64,000 bases of DNA, taken from Leptotrichia sp. oral taxon 212. Its GTDB lineage: Bacteria; Fusobacteriota; Fusobacteriia; Fusobacteriales; Leptotrichiaceae. A program made the position numbers and the translations under genes. The stretch is taken from the NCBI RefSeq assembly GCF_001274535.1, contig NZ_CP012410.1, forward strand, positions 682,001 through 746,000. Reading direction: 5' to 3'. Of the stretch, positions 20,196 through 29,177 are shown one piece after another (within the stretch, counting starts at the first letter, position 1; each line of letters starts with the position of its first letter). The notes under the pieces are model-generated. The model did no database searches. It had not been told where the DNA came from and was given only the letters and a program-made list of their open reading frames with translations.

Positions 20196-21134
20196 TTATG
20201 CCTTAAATAAGAGCAGCATAAATATAATATGTATAATTAACATTGCAATTCCCATTGGTAACTGTGTTTTAATAATACCATTCTTATCTTTTATTTCAAG
20301 AATGGATGCAGGAACAATATTAAAGTTTGCAGCCATAGGTGTCATAAGAGTTCCACAGTAACCTGCAGTCATACCTAATGCCCCAATAGCGGCAGGGTTT
20401 CCACCATGTTTTAATATAAATGGAACTCCGATACCGACAGTTATTACTGAAAATGCCGCAAATGCATTTCCCATAATCATAGTGAATAATGCCATACCAA
20501 CTGCGTAAATAACAATTCCTATAAAAATATTACCTGAAGGTACTACTGATGAAATGCTCTGTGCTATTACCTTTCCAACTCCGGCTTTTGTAAATACAGC
20601 TCCCAGAGCGGCAAGTAGCTGAGGCAGAAGAGCAGTTGCACCAATCTGCATTAACAGTCTCGAAGTATCTTCCGATGTTTCACTGAACTTAGGTTTTATA
20701 ATGGCAGTAGCTACAAGAAGTGCAATCAGTGCTCCACCACCTATACCAACTGCTGATGGAATAGCAACCTTTCCAATTTTAAACTGCAGTATAAGGAAGG
20801 CTGAAATTCCAATTAATGCAGCAGGAAGAAATATTTTATTTTTAAATTTTTCACTTTGTGCCACTTTGAATTCATGTGTAATTTCCTTAAATGTTCCCAC
20901 CTGTAACTGTTTTGTTACAGTAATCAGCGCTAAAATTACAAGCAGTCCTCCTGTAACTGCGTATGGGATAGTTTTTCCCAAAATGAATATAACCCCTAGG
21001 ATAAACCAGAATAAAAATGTTCCAACTCTTGCTTTTTCATTTTTTAGTCCTCTAATTGCCACACTGATGCTGACAAGTCCACAGAGGATATAAATAATTT
21101 CTGTTAAAATATTAAGAAATGCTTTTAAGTCCAT
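20196..21134 (-). CDS. DUF979 membrane protein (putative permease subunit)
   Basis: 312 residues with about nine hydrophobic segments, including [29 protein letters not shown] and a C-terminal [15 protein letters not shown]. The stretch [20 protein letters not shown] resembles substrate-binding loops of organic-ion transporters. It begins at ATG 21134, one base overlapping the end of the DUF969 gene, with SD aaggagg, so the two are coupled and probably form one transporter. Association with pcp implies a pyroglutamate- or peptide-related substrate; that is inference only. Confidence 0.8.
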   Translation of the reverse strand: MDLKAFLNILTEIIYILCGLVSISVAIRGLKNEKARVGTFLFWFILGVIFILGKTIPYAVTGGLLVILALITVTKQLQVGTFKEITHEFKVAQSEKFKNKIFLPAALIGISAFLILQFKIGKVAIPSAVGIGGGALIALLVATAIIKPKFSETSEDTSRLLMQIGATALLPQLLAALGAVFTKAGVGKVIAQSISSVVPSGNIFIGIVIYAVGMALFTMIMGNAFAAFSVITVGIGVPFILKHGGNPAAIGALGMTAGYCGTLMTPMAANFNIVPASILEIKDKNGIIKTQLPMGIAMLIIHIIFMLLLFKA

Positions 21135-21814
21135 TATTTATTACCTCCTTTATTTGACATAATTTTTTTATCATAAATAAATGCCTGAATAATAGTAAAT
21201 ATTATGGCAACAATTCCCATTGGAATAGAAAATAATGAAAGATCCTTAAGGGAAACATTGTATCCACTTTCCTGTAGAGTTCCCTGAATTAAAAGCAGTC
21301 CTGATGCCCCGACAAATATATTCTGAGCGAAGAAGTTACCGTAGTTTTCAATTGCGGCACTTAAACTTTTCAGGTCTTCAGTTTCTTTTTCTGTTAAATC
21401 ATTATGTTTGTGTGATTTTGCAGCAGCTTCAGCCATTGGAAAAATAAGAGGTCTGATAAACTGTATATGTCCACCTATTCTGATTGACAGAGCACTTGCA
21501 ATTGAACGAATAATCATGTAAAGCCCCAAAATCTTACCTGCAGTAGCATTTTTAAGATTTCCAATTAGCGTTGCACTTCTTTCCCTCAATCCGTATCTTT
21601 CAAGTACGGCAATAACTGGCAGGCTGATTAGGAAAATAGACATAAGTCTGTTATCCACAAAAGCTTTACCAATAATTTCGAGAATGTCTAAAAGATTCAT
21701 TTTGGCTGCCAATCCTGTAGCAATCCCCGCAGTAAGAACAACAGCAAGAACGTCAAGTTTCAGAGAGAAACCGACAACGATAATAACGATACCTATAAGT
21801 ATCAGTAAATTCAT
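21134..21814 (-). CDS. DUF969 membrane protein (putative permease subunit)
   Basis: 226 residues, hydrophobic throughout: LLILIGIVIIVVGFSLKL at the start, ILGLYMIIRSIASALSIRIGGH in the middle and a C-terminal IVAIIFTIIQAFIYDK. It carries the LPVIAVLERYGLRERSA motif typical of the family. First gene of the leftward DUF969-DUF979-pcp operon, with SD aaggagg before ATG 21814. Probably the partner half of a two-protein permease with DUF979. Confidence 0.8.
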   Translation of the reverse strand: MNLLILIGIVIIVVGFSLKLDVLAVVLTAGIATGLAAKMNLLDILEIIGKAFVDNRLMSIFLISLPVIAVLERYGLRERSATLIGNLKNATAGKILGLYMIIRSIASALSIRIGGHIQFIRPLIFPMAEAAAKSHKHNDLTEKETEDLKSLSAAIENYGNFFAQNIFVGASGLLLIQGTLQESGYNVSLKDLSLFSIPMGIVAIIFTIIQAFIYDKKIMSNKGGNK

Positions 21815-21923
21815 AAATATTCCTCCTTAGTTTAAAATTTATAATATATATTATACATATAAAAAAGGATAAATTCAATAGATAGAATAAAAATTTATAA
21901 AAAAATTTAGAAAATTTATTTTA

Positions 21924-22535
21924 CTATCTTTTAAAAATATTCAATGACTTTTTATTATTGTCAGATTTTTTTAAAATTTCTTCAAGTTTTTTATCTAAAT
22001 TATCCAATTTATTTTCTAAAAATTCAAGTTTTGATTTATTTTCAGAAACAAGTGAAAAATTTTCCCTAAAATTATCATTTGTTTTTTCATACTGTTCACT
22101 TTCTGAAGAAAAATAATTTTCTATTCTGTTTTCCAGGTTATCGGTTTTAATTTCTAAATTCTGAATTTTTTCAGAAATACTTTCTGTGAACTTCTGAAAT
22201 TTGTGTGATAGAATTTCATTAGATTTATTTATATCCATTCTAAAGTCAATAAGAGCTTTTTCTATTGAGGAAAGACGGTTACGCAGAAAACTGTAGTCAA
22301 AGTTTTTCAAGATTTCATTAGAGTGTTTTATTAATTCCAGATATTCCTGTATTTCACTGAAATCAAATTTTTCAGATTTTAATTTGGAAACTTTCCGGTT
22401 ATTTGAAAGTTCTTTTACAATGTAAATTTTATTCCCTTCCTTTACAGTTTTTAGAAGCCCCTTTTCTATTCGATTGTAAATAGTCTGCCTTGAGACATTA
22501 TTACTTTTCATGTATTCTTTTATTGACACTTTCAA
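21924..22535 (-). CDS. Helix-turn-helix protein with long coiled coil
   Basis: 203 residues if it starts at TTG 22535, preceded by SD agaggtgatta; the GTG at 22544 would overlap that SD. The N-terminal 45 residues form a DNA-binding-like unit (IKEYMKSNNVSRQTIYNRIE followed by a wing-like EGNKIYIVKEL). The rest is almost entirely Glu/Lys/Asn-rich coiled coil ending in SLNIFKR. The layout resembles plasmid-replication or partition accessory proteins and some MerR-like regulators, but no named family is recognised. It is divergent from the metallophosphoesterase gene. Confidence 0.6.
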   Translation of the reverse strand: MKVSIKEYMKSNNVSRQTIYNRIEKGLLKTVKEGNKIYIVKELSNNRKVSKLKSEKFDFSEIQEYLELIKHSNEILKNFDYSFLRNRLSSIEKALIDFRMDINKSNEILSHKFQKFTESISEKIQNLEIKTDNLENRIENYFSSESEQYEKTNDNFRENFSLVSENKSKLEFLENKLDNLDKKLEEILKKSDNNKKSLNIFKR

Positions 22536-22615
22536 TATAATCACCTCTTCCTTAGTATTATATATAAAAATCTAAGGATAGTAAAGAAATTTTTGAAAAA
22601 GCTGTATAAATTTGA

Positions 22616-22644
22616 TTGACAACAGGAGTCAAAAAAGGTAGAAT
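22616..22644 (+). promoter_or_regulatory. Sigma-70 promoter of the metallophosphoesterase operon
   Basis: TTGACA (22616-22621) and TAGAAT (22639-22644) are separated by exactly 17 nt, 31 nt before the TTG start at 22675. Confidence 0.7.
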
Positions 22645-22674
22645 TTAAGTAATAAAATGAAAAGGTGATTAAAT

Positions 22675-23418
22675 TTGAAGATTGAAAAGATAGATGAAAA
22701 TAACTATGAAAGAATATTTCTGACAAGTGATATACATGGTCATTATTCAATGTTTGAAAAACTATTGGATACAATAAATCTTACAAGAAAAGATTTGCTT
22801 ATTATACTTGGAGACTCATGTGACAGAGGTTCTCAGTCATATGAGCTGTATAAAAAATATTATGAATTAAAAAAAGAAGGATATAATATAAAGCATCTGA
22901 GAGGAAATCATGAGGATATGCTTTTAAAAGCTATAGAATCAGGAGATAATGAACACTGGTACCGTAATGGTGGAGAAAAAACACAGGAATCATTTTATAA
23001 TAATTCAGAAAGCAGGGATACCTTAAGTTTTGAAGAATGGATAAAGTGTGAGGGAATAAAAAGTGTAAAATGGTTCATGGAATGGCTTGACAGAATTCCA
23101 ATAATGATTTCAGGTAAAAAGAGCTTATTTGTACATGCGGCATTTGACACTACTAAAGGTGAGGATGAGCAGGGACATAGATTTCTCATATGGGACAGAA
23201 ATGATTTCTGGACAAATAACAGGACAGGAAAGGCAATATACTTTGGGCATACTCCTAGCAAGGACGGAAAGATAAAACATTATGTAAATGATGTACATTG
23301 TATTGATACAGGATCATATAAAAATGGAATTATAGCCTGTGTAGAACTTAAAACAGGAAAAGAAATGTATATTAAGGACAAGAAAATTGATAAAGGAAAG
23401 GAAAATTCTGAAGACTGA
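22675..23418 (+). CDS. Calcineurin-like metallophosphoesterase (bacterial PPP-type phosphatase)
   Basis: 247 residues. The PPP signature is complete: TSDIHGHY (DxH), LIILGDSCDRG (GDxxDRG), HLRGNHEDML (GNHE), then the later metal-ligand histidines in LFVHAAFD and YFGHTPS. These bind a di-metal centre. Enzymes of this type dephosphorylate proteins or diadenosine tetraphosphate; the substrate cannot be told here. It starts at TTG 22675 with SD aaaggtgatta. It overlaps the next gene by one base and so is coupled to the RNA methyltransferase. Confidence 0.88.
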   Translation: MKIEKIDENNYERIFLTSDIHGHYSMFEKLLDTINLTRKDLLIILGDSCDRGSQSYELYKKYYELKKEGYNIKHLRGNHEDMLLKAIESGDNEHWYRNGGEKTQESFYNNSESRDTLSFEEWIKCEGIKSVKWFMEWLDRIPIMISGKKSLFVHAAFDTTKGEDEQGHRFLIWDRNDFWTNNRTGKAIYFGHTPSKDGKIKHYVNDVHCIDTGSYKNGIIACVELKTGKEMYIKDKKIDKGKENSED

Positions 23419-23981
23419 TGAGAGACAATATTTATGTTGGACTTGTTCACTATCCTGTCTATAACAGGAACAGTGATGTTGTAGCAACATCTATAACTAA
23501 CTTTGATATTCATGATATATCGAGAACATGCAGAACATATGATATAAAAAAATATTTTATAATAACACCTGTAGATGCACAGCAGGAACTTACAAACAGG
23601 ATAATTAACTATTGGACTGAAGGGGATGGAATAGAATTTAATAAAAATAGGAAGGAAGCATTTGAAAATACAGATCTGTCTGATTCTGTAGAAGCTGCAG
23701 TGGCCACAATAACCGAAGTTGAGGGGAAAAAACCTAAAATAATAACAACTTCAGCCAAAATATTTCAAAATACAGTGTCTTATGACTTGATTGGAAAGGA
23801 AATGACAGAAGATGAAACGCCTTATCTCATACTTTTTGGTACAGGATGGGGACTGACAAACGAAATAATGGATATGTCATATAAAATTCTGGAACCGATA
23901 AGGGGAAAGACAAAATATAATCATTTATCTGTGAGAAGTGCTGTATCCATAATATTAGACAGGCTTTTAGGAGAAAATTAG
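23418..23981 (+). CDS. RNA methyltransferase, COG4752 family
   Basis: 187 residues. IYVGLVHYPVYNRNSDVVAT at the start and YLILFGTGWGLTNEIMD plus YNHLSVRSAVSIILDRLLG near the end fit the SPOUT-like COG4752 family (knotted SAM-binding C-terminus). In several bacteria the family sits near rimM-trmD, as here (rimM begins 475 nt downstream). Its RNA target is not known to me. The ATG overlaps the preceding stop by one base. Family call fairly secure, target unknown. Confidence 0.8.
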   Translation: MRDNIYVGLVHYPVYNRNSDVVATSITNFDIHDISRTCRTYDIKKYFIITPVDAQQELTNRIINYWTEGDGIEFNKNRKEAFENTDLSDSVEAAVATITEVEGKKPKIITTSAKIFQNTVSYDLIGKEMTEDETPYLILFGTGWGLTNEIMDMSYKILEPIRGKTKYNHLSVRSAVSIILDRLLGEN

Positions 23982-24028
23982 AGAGAAGAAGAAAGATTAT
24001 AAAATCAGAAAGGAGGATTTTTGAAATA

Positions 24029-24442
24029 ATGGAAACTAGTAAAAATGGATTGGTAGGTCTTGTTGTAGTGAGCCATAGCAACAAATTGGCAGAGGAAATC
24101 ATAAATTTTGCAAAATTGCTGCAGCAGGAGGATTTCAAAATTGAAAATGGAGGCAATATAAATCAGGAAATTTATGGGGCAACTGTTTCTACAATTAAAG
24201 ATGCTATAAAAAGAGCAGATAAAGGTCAAGGAGTCTTAGTATTTGTAGATATGGGAAGTTCTATATTCCATGCAGTTAAAGCAGTAGAAGAACTCAGAGG
24301 AGAAGTTGAAGCTGAAATTGCAGACGCCCCTTTAGTTGAAGGGATTATATCAGCTGTTGCCGCTAACTTTGATGAAATGTCTCTTCCTGAACTGAAGGAA
24401 ATAGCTGAAGGAAGCAGAAATTTTAAAAAAATAAAAAAATAG
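24029..24442 (+). CDS. DhaM-like PTS EIIA (mannose-fold) protein
   Basis: 137 residues. LVGLVVVSHSNKLAEEIINF with His16 matches the phosphorylatable histidine of the EIIA-man/DhaM fold. Further matches are VLVFVDMGSSIFHAVKAVEEL and ADAPLVEGIISAVAAN. In dihydroxyacetone kinase systems DhaM passes PTS phosphate to DhaL-ADP, but no dhaK or dhaL gene is in this window, so the partner is elsewhere. SD aggagg precedes ATG 24029 by 12 nt. It lies between the methyltransferase and rimM on the same strand. Confidence 0.8.
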   Translation: METSKNGLVGLVVVSHSNKLAEEIINFAKLLQQEDFKIENGGNINQEIYGATVSTIKDAIKRADKGQGVLVFVDMGSSIFHAVKAVEELRGEVEAEIADAPLVEGIISAVAANFDEMSLPELKEIAEGSRNFKKIKK

Positions 24443-24455
24443 ATAAGGAATATAG

Positions 24456-24965
24456 ATGGAAAATTTAATAAATATAGGGACAATTATAGGAACTCATCAT
24501 TTACTTGGAAGCGTGAAAATGAATTCGATTTTTATAGAAACTGAGTTGATTATAGGTGAAAAAGTTCTGCTTGAAAAAGAGGATAAAAGGAAGCTTCTTA
24601 CAATAAAAAATATTAAGAGGCTCAATGAAAAAAAACTAATTGTGGATTTTGAAGAAATTGGAAATATTGATCAGGCAAAGGAGCTGAATGGCTTTCAGAT
24701 GAAAATAAGGAGAGATCTGCTGCCTGAAAAAAACGAAGATGAGTTTTACATAAAGGATCTTCTTGGAGTTGAAGTTTTTTCTGATAATGAAAAAATAGGT
24801 GAAGTTACTGATGTAATGGATACAGCAGCACATAACATACTTATAATCGAAGATATTGTGACTAAAAAGGAAGTAATGATACCTTTAGTAGATGAATTTG
24901 TCAAAAAGATAGATTTTAAAAACAACAGGATAGAAGTAGAATTAATAGAAGGAATGAGAGAATAA
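24456..24965 (+). CDS. rimM: 16S rRNA processing protein RimM
   Basis: 169 residues. LINIGTIIGTHHLLGSVKMN is the typical RimM N-terminus; the PRC-barrel C-terminal domain is seen in EFYIKDLLGVEVFSDNEKIG and AAHNILIIE. It assists maturation of the 30S head by binding S19. SD aagga precedes ATG 24456. Its stop is followed directly by ATG of trmD (24966), the common rimM-trmD coupling. Confidence 0.95.
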   Translation: MENLINIGTIIGTHHLLGSVKMNSIFIETELIIGEKVLLEKEDKRKLLTIKNIKRLNEKKLIVDFEEIGNIDQAKELNGFQMKIRRDLLPEKNEDEFYIKDLLGVEVFSDNEKIGEVTDVMDTAAHNILIIEDIVTKKEVMIPLVDEFVKKIDFKNNRIEVELIEGMRE

Positions 24966-25699
24966 ATGAAATTTACTGTTTTAACTTTATTTCCTGAGCT
25001 TTTTGAATTATATCTGTCTCAGACAATTATTCAAAGGGCAGTTGATGCGGAAATAATAGATTATGATATTGTAAATATAAGAGATTATAGTGGAAATAAG
25101 CATGGTCAGATGGATGATGTCCCATTTGGAGGGGGGCAGGGATGGTTCTGAAACCGGAAGCCTACTGGAATTTTTTTAAGGAAAGATACAGTGAAAGTGA
25201 AAAACCTTACACGGTATTTGTTTCTCCACAGGGAAAAAGACTGGATCATCGGAAGGTGACAGAACTGGTTAAAAAAAAAGAAATAGCTGTAATTTCTGGA
25301 AGATACGAAGGTCTTGATCAGAGAGTTATTGACAAGTTTGTCGATGAGGAAATATCAATAGGAGATTACGTACTTAGTAGTGGAGATTTACCAACACTTG
25401 TACTTATGGATTCCATAACGAGAATAAAGGAAGGTGTTATAAAAAAGGAGTCTTTTGAAACAGATTCATTTTACAATGGACTTTTAGGTTTTCCTCAGTA
25501 TACTCGTCCGCCTGAAATAGAAGGGCATGAAGTCCCGGAGGTATTAAGAAGTGGAAATCATGCTAAAATAGATGAATACAGATTATTGAAATCTATCGAG
25601 AAAACTATTAAAAATAGACCGGATCTGATGGAGAAAAAACTTTCAGAAGATGAGGAATTTAAGAAAATGTACATGAAACTGATGAAAAAAAAGAAGTGA
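24966..25699 (+). CDS. trmD: tRNA (guanine37-N1)-methyltransferase, interrupted by a -1 frameshift in a G6 run
   Basis: TrmD methylates G37 next to the anticodon and is normally essential. Frame 1 gives MKFTVLTLFPELFELYL to DVPFGGGQGWF and stops at 25151. The remainder continues from 25142 as MVLKPEAYW to the end at 25699. The canonical family sequence across this point is GGGAGMVLKP. It is restored exactly if one extra G (or a -1 slip) occurs in the run of six G at 25131-25136: gga-ggg-ggg-gca-ggg-atg. The joined product would be 244 residues, the normal size, with SGRYEGLDQRV and ISIGDYVLSSGDLP intact. It may be a sequencing error, a real mutation or slippage-dependent expression. Everything else looks functional. 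Confidence 0.85.
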
Positions 25700-25750
25700 T
25701 GTTATATTAACTGATGCAAAAAATGTAGAAAGATTGAGAGGAGGAAAGAA

Positions 25751-26269
25751 ATGATTTATCAGCTTGGAGATAGAAAGCCTAAAATTTCAGGTGAAGTTTT
25801 TGTTGCAGAAAGTGCAGATGTCATAGGTGATGTGGAGCTTCATGATGGTGTAAATGTGTGGTTTGGCGCAGTCATAAGGGGAGATGTGGAAAAAATAACA
25901 ATAGGAAAAAATAGCAACATTCAGGATAATGCTACCGTACACACAGATTTTGGACTTACATGTACAGTCGGAGAAAATGTGACAGTAGGGCATAATGTTA
26001 TACTTCACAGCTGTGAAATAGGTAATAATGTTATTATTGGAATGGGCAGCACAATCTTAAATGGAGCTAAAATAGCCTCCGACTGCATGGTGGGAGCAAA
26101 TTCCCTTGTAACCCATAAAATTCCTTATGAAGAAGGTGTCCTGATTTTAGGAAGTCCGGCTAAAGTTGTAAGAAAGCTGACTGAGGAAGAAAAAGCCCAT
26201 TTAAAGAAAAATGGACAGCATTATGTAGAAAATGGAAAATTATATACAAAAAAACTGAAAAAAATATAA
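25751..26269 (+). CDS. Gamma-carbonic-anhydrase-like hexapeptide-repeat protein
   Basis: 172 residues of left-handed beta-helix: repeated hexapeptides such as VIGDVE, TIGKNS, TVGENV and EIGNNV. The three metal histidines of the gamma-CA/YrdA family are placed in DNATVHTDFG and TVGHNVILHSCEI. The C-terminus ends in a charged helix. Family members bind zinc or iron; true carbonic anhydrase activity is shown for few. SD gaggagg before ATG 25751. Last gene before a convergent terminator. Confidence 0.88.
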   Translation: MIYQLGDRKPKISGEVFVAESADVIGDVELHDGVNVWFGAVIRGDVEKITIGKNSNIQDNATVHTDFGLTCTVGENVTVGHNVILHSCEIGNNVIIGMGSTILNGAKIASDCMVGANSLVTHKIPYEEGVLILGSPAKVVRKLTEEEKAHLKKNGQHYVENGKLYTKKLKKI

Positions 26270-26275
26270 TAAAAA

Positions 26276-26344
26276 AGGGCTGTTTTAAATAAAATTTGAT
26301 AAAAAAAATCTATTTTTCATTTTAATTATTTTTAGAATAGCCCT
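26276..26344. terminator. Convergent bidirectional terminator
   Basis: AGGGCT (26276-26281) pairs with AGCCCT (26339-26344), and the AT-rich arms continue pairing imperfectly for about 15 more bp. U-tracts occur on both strands (ATTTTA on plus, TTTTTTATT on minus). It separates the rightward gamma-CA gene from the leftward secreted-protein gene. Confidence 0.65.
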
Positions 26345-26353
26345 ATTTTAATG

Positions 26354-26947
26354 TTATTTACTTAATTGCTTTATATCCAGTATTTCCCATCTGTTTCCTT
26401 TCTTTATCAATTCTACAGTATAATCGACATAACTGTATTTTACCGTTGCGGCAAGTTTTTCATCTACCACTTCAGCCATTGCACTATTAAAATCAGCTAT
26501 CGTCTTTTTTGTTTCTTCTTCTGATAATTTTTGGTTTTTAAGAGTTTCTATAGATTTACCAGTTTTTTGCTTATATCTTTTTGCCGCCTCTTCGTCAAGT
26601 TTTTTCGAGGTAAAATTTTCCGGATCAGGAGAAATTATAGTAACAATGGAAAGAACTTTTTTATTTGGCAGAAATCTTATTTCTTTTATTACATTTTGTA
26701 TATTTTTTGTAATAACATCCCACTTACTTGCATAATATTCCTGATATTCTTTGGGTTCATACTGAAGAAATTCCTTTATCATTTTATCCTGTGAAAATTC
26801 TTTTTTTATTACTTTTTCAATTTCTACGCTACTGTTTTCCTGTTCTGTTTTAGAAATTTTTACATTATAGTCTGCTATTATTTTATATTCATCAGAAAAA
26901 CTGGGAATGCTAAAAATTGAAAGTAGAACAAATATTACTTTTTTCAT
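26354..26947 (-). CDS. Secreted protein of unknown function (paralogue of the gene at 28477)
   Basis: 197 residues. A clear signal peptide (MKKVIFVLLSIFSIPSFS, cleavage probably before DEYK) precedes a lysine/glutamate-rich helical region and a C-terminal beta-like segment (YSYVDYTVELIKKGNRWEIL). By eye it shares layout and phrases with the protein at 28477: an N-terminal YK...NVK.S segment, a central EI.FL..K motif and a basic W-containing end. That suggests a small periplasmic family. Start ATG 26947 has SD aaagga. No named domain recognised. Confidence 0.7.
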   Translation of the reverse strand: MKKVIFVLLSIFSIPSFSDEYKIIADYNVKISKTEQENSSVEIEKVIKKEFSQDKMIKEFLQYEPKEYQEYYASKWDVITKNIQNVIKEIRFLPNKKVLSIVTIISPDPENFTSKKLDEEAAKRYKQKTGKSIETLKNQKLSEEETKKTIADFNSAMAEVVDEKLAATVKYSYVDYTVELIKKGNRWEILDIKQLSK

Positions 26948-27027
26948 ATGGACTTTCCTTTCTATAAATTTTTTATATATACGATTTTATTTTTTAGATT
27001 ATTTTTATATAGAATATTGAAATAAAA

Positions 27028-27570
27028 TTAACCTAACTGATTTATCTCTTCTATATTGGATTTTAAAAATTTTTCATTAGTTACTTGAATAATAACCATT
27101 GTTCTTTCTGATTCATATTTTACATAAAGCATAATTGAAGAATTATAATATAAAATTGCATTTGCATTTTTATTTTCAATCTTTGTCAGGTCAGTTCTTT
27201 TTCCATAATATCTTTTATATGTTTCAAGTATTCTTTTATGTTCGCTGGGAGTTGTCTCGTGAGAAAAAACACATGACATTAAATGATTACTTAAAAATAA
27301 AAAACTGGAAAGGCTGTAGTTATAATTAAAAGGACCTCTCACATTTTCATAGGCATAGATTAGTCCTCCACCTCCCTGTGTACTGTAAAATGACTTTTTT
27401 TTAAGAGTATCTTCAAGTTCTTTTCTGTTCATAAAAAATCTGATTCCAGGCATAACAATATGATTTTCATCGGCAATTTTGTTTTCAGGAGATTTCCAGG
27501 TATTATTTTTTTGTTCAGCAAATACAGAAAATGAAAAGAAAATCATAATAATACAAATAATTTTTTTCAT
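27028..27570 (-). CDS. Secreted protein, tandem paralogue of the gene at 27814
   Basis: 180 residues from ATG 27570 (SD tggagg); the ATG 15 nt upstream would place the SD inside the gene. Signal peptide MKKIICIIMIFFSFSVFA, then a mature domain containing IRFFMNRKELEDTLKKK and, near the C-terminus, LTKIENKNANAILYYN, which is repeated almost unchanged in the neighbour at 27814. The coding DNA for that motif contains a 35-nt stretch identical between the two genes (27155-27189 and 27947-27981). No known family. Probably a periplasmic or surface protein. Confidence 0.7.
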   Translation of the reverse strand: MKKIICIIMIFFSFSVFAEQKNNTWKSPENKIADENHIVMPGIRFFMNRKELEDTLKKKSFYSTQGGGGLIYAYENVRGPFNYNYSLSSFLFLSNHLMSCVFSHETTPSEHKRILETYKRYYGKRTDLTKIENKNANAILYYNSSIMLYVKYESERTMVIIQVTNEKFLKSNIEEINQLG

Positions 27571-27721
27571 ATTTACCTCCAACATTTTATTATTAATTAT
27601 ACCATAAAAAAAACAACTTTAAAATAAGTTGAAACAGAGTATGAGAAAAAAATATTAAAAATGAAATATAAAAGCGGAAATTACAAAATAAAAAATGATA
27701 TAAATGTTTAAAAATTAAATC

Positions 27722-27778
27722 AGGGCATGCATTCTGAAATTTTCTAATTTTATTTTTAGATTTTCAGAAATATGCCCT
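27722..27778 (-). terminator. Terminator of the leftward gene at 27814
   Basis: AGGGCAT (27722-27728) pairs with ATGCCCT (27772-27778), with an inner TCTGAAA/TTTCAGA stem. The T-run lies beyond the plus-strand 3' arm (CCCTTTTTAT), and the minus-strand copy also has AT-rich flanks. Placed just downstream of the 27814 gene. Confidence 0.55.
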
Positions 27779-27813
27779 TTTTATATAAAAACTTCGAATA
27801 GTAAAAAAAATTA

Positions 27814-28338
27814 TTATTTTAGATTGTTGATTTCAGTAATTCTCATATCTAGAAGTTCTTTGTTTGCTAACTGAACTACAGAAACAGTTGAGTTATTGGT
27901 TTTGTCATAATATACAAGTAGAAGCATTGCATTGTTATAATACAGTATTGCATTTGCATTTTTATTTTCAATCTTTGTCAGATTATTTTTTGGTGTATTT
28001 TTGAAAAAATTCACATAAGAATTTACAATTTTTTTATGTTCTGACAGTGTAGAAGGTTTCATAAATACAGATGAAAGCAGCTGATCATCTGCAAATAAAA
28101 AACTTGCATTTTTATTGACATTGTTTAACATATCGGGTACATCTGTGTAGGCATAGATTTTACTGGATTCTTCAATCATGCTGTCTACAGGACTCTTTTT
28201 AATTGAATCTTCCAGCTGTTTTTTAGTCATGAAAAAACTGATTTTTGGTGTAATTTCAAGATTAAGACCTTCTTTTTCATTTGCACCGAACATTGAGAAA
28301 CATAAAACAAATAATAATAAGTAAATATACTTTTTCAT
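27814..28338 (-). CDS. Secreted protein, tandem paralogue of the gene at 27028
   Basis: 174 residues. Signal peptide MKKYIYLLLFVLCFSMFG followed by a mature domain aligned with its neighbour: ISFFMTKKQLEDSIKK, SFLFADDQLLSSVF, and LTKIENKNANAILYYN. SD aggagg precedes ATG 28338. The two genes are a tandem duplication within a group of four small exported proteins (26354-29112). The duplicate has its own terminator, so regulation may differ. Function unknown. Confidence 0.7.
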   Translation of the reverse strand: MKKYIYLLLFVLCFSMFGANEKEGLNLEITPKISFFMTKKQLEDSIKKSPVDSMIEESSKIYAYTDVPDMLNNVNKNASFLFADDQLLSSVFMKPSTLSEHKKIVNSYVNFFKNTPKNNLTKIENKNANAILYYNNAMLLLVYYDKTNNSTVSVVQLANKELLDMRITEINNLK

Positions 28339-28476
28339 AGTAGCCTCCTAAATTTTTATTATCTGTATAATAACATACGAAAATGAAAATAAACTGAAAA
28401 AAATTAATTTTTTGAAAATAAAGTAGAAAAAAGATAACAAATAGATTATAATAAAATAAAAAATTAAGGAGATGGA

Positions 28477-29112
28477 ATGATTAAAAGAAGAATTGCAATC
28501 TTATTTTTATTATTATTTTCACTGGGGTTTACAGCACAATACAAAACAGTAAAAGGAAAAAATGTGAAAATGTCACAGCAGGAAATGGATAGAAATGCAG
28601 CTGAGATAGTGGAACTTTTAAAATTTTTAGATATGGATGAAGTCAAGCAGGAAACAATAAAAGAAATAAAAGAAGATATGAAAAGAAAAACTGGAGCAGG
28701 AGAGAATTATCTTCAAAGCCGAGTTTTTGAAATAGTTAGAGATATAATGGGAATAATAATTGAAAATAGAGAAACGACAGTTACAGAAATAACTTTTTTA
28801 TCAGGTAAAGAAGCAGATGTGGAAATTGAGATAAAAACACCGGAAGTATTAGATGAGAAAAGTGGTTTTCTTGAAAAAAATATAGAAAAAGCAGTCGACG
28901 AGGAATATATAAAAAAATATGGAGAAATGCCAAATTTTTCAAAAGTTAAAAATTCTTCGAAAAATGAGCAGAAGAAAATAATGGACAGGATAGATTCTAT
29001 TGCAAAAGAAGTAATAAAAAATAACATAAGAAATAAAAGAGTTAATTATAATTTTTTACATGGTAAGTTAAAAGTAATAAAATCGAATGACGGATGGAAA
29101 GTTAAAGGATAA
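28477..29112 (+). CDS. Secreted protein, divergent paralogue of the gene at 26354
   Basis: 211 residues, SD aaggag before ATG 28477 and a TATAAT-like -10 near 28446. Signal peptide MIKRRIAILFLLLFSLGFTA. The mature part is highly charged and mostly helical, with TTVTEITFLSGKEADVEIE in the middle and VIKSNDGWKVKG at the end, the same plan as the 26354 protein. Divergently oriented to the tandem pair. Probably a periplasmic protein; no domain recognised. Confidence 0.7.
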   Translation: MIKRRIAILFLLLFSLGFTAQYKTVKGKNVKMSQQEMDRNAAEIVELLKFLDMDEVKQETIKEIKEDMKRKTGAGENYLQSRVFEIVRDIMGIIIENRETTVTEITFLSGKEADVEIEIKTPEVLDEKSGFLEKNIEKAVDEEYIKKYGEMPNFSKVKNSSKNEQKKIMDRIDSIAKEVIKNNIRNKRVNYNFLHGKLKVIKSNDGWKVKG

Positions 29113-29122
29113 AAAATTAGAG

Positions 29123-29177
29123 AAAGGAGTAAATATATCGTAATTTATTTATACGATATATTTTGAAAAGAAAAATG
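29123..29177 (+). promoter_or_regulatory. Hairpin-spaced ribosome-binding site of the rlmB-like gene
   Basis: SD AAAGGAG (29123-29129) is 45 nt from ATG 29175. A perfect 12-bp hairpin fills the gap: AAATATATCGTA (29131-29142), loop of 9 nt, TACGATATATTT (29152-29163). Excluding it leaves 12 nt. The alternative TTG 29163 overlaps the hairpin and is less likely as the start. Confidence 0.7.
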
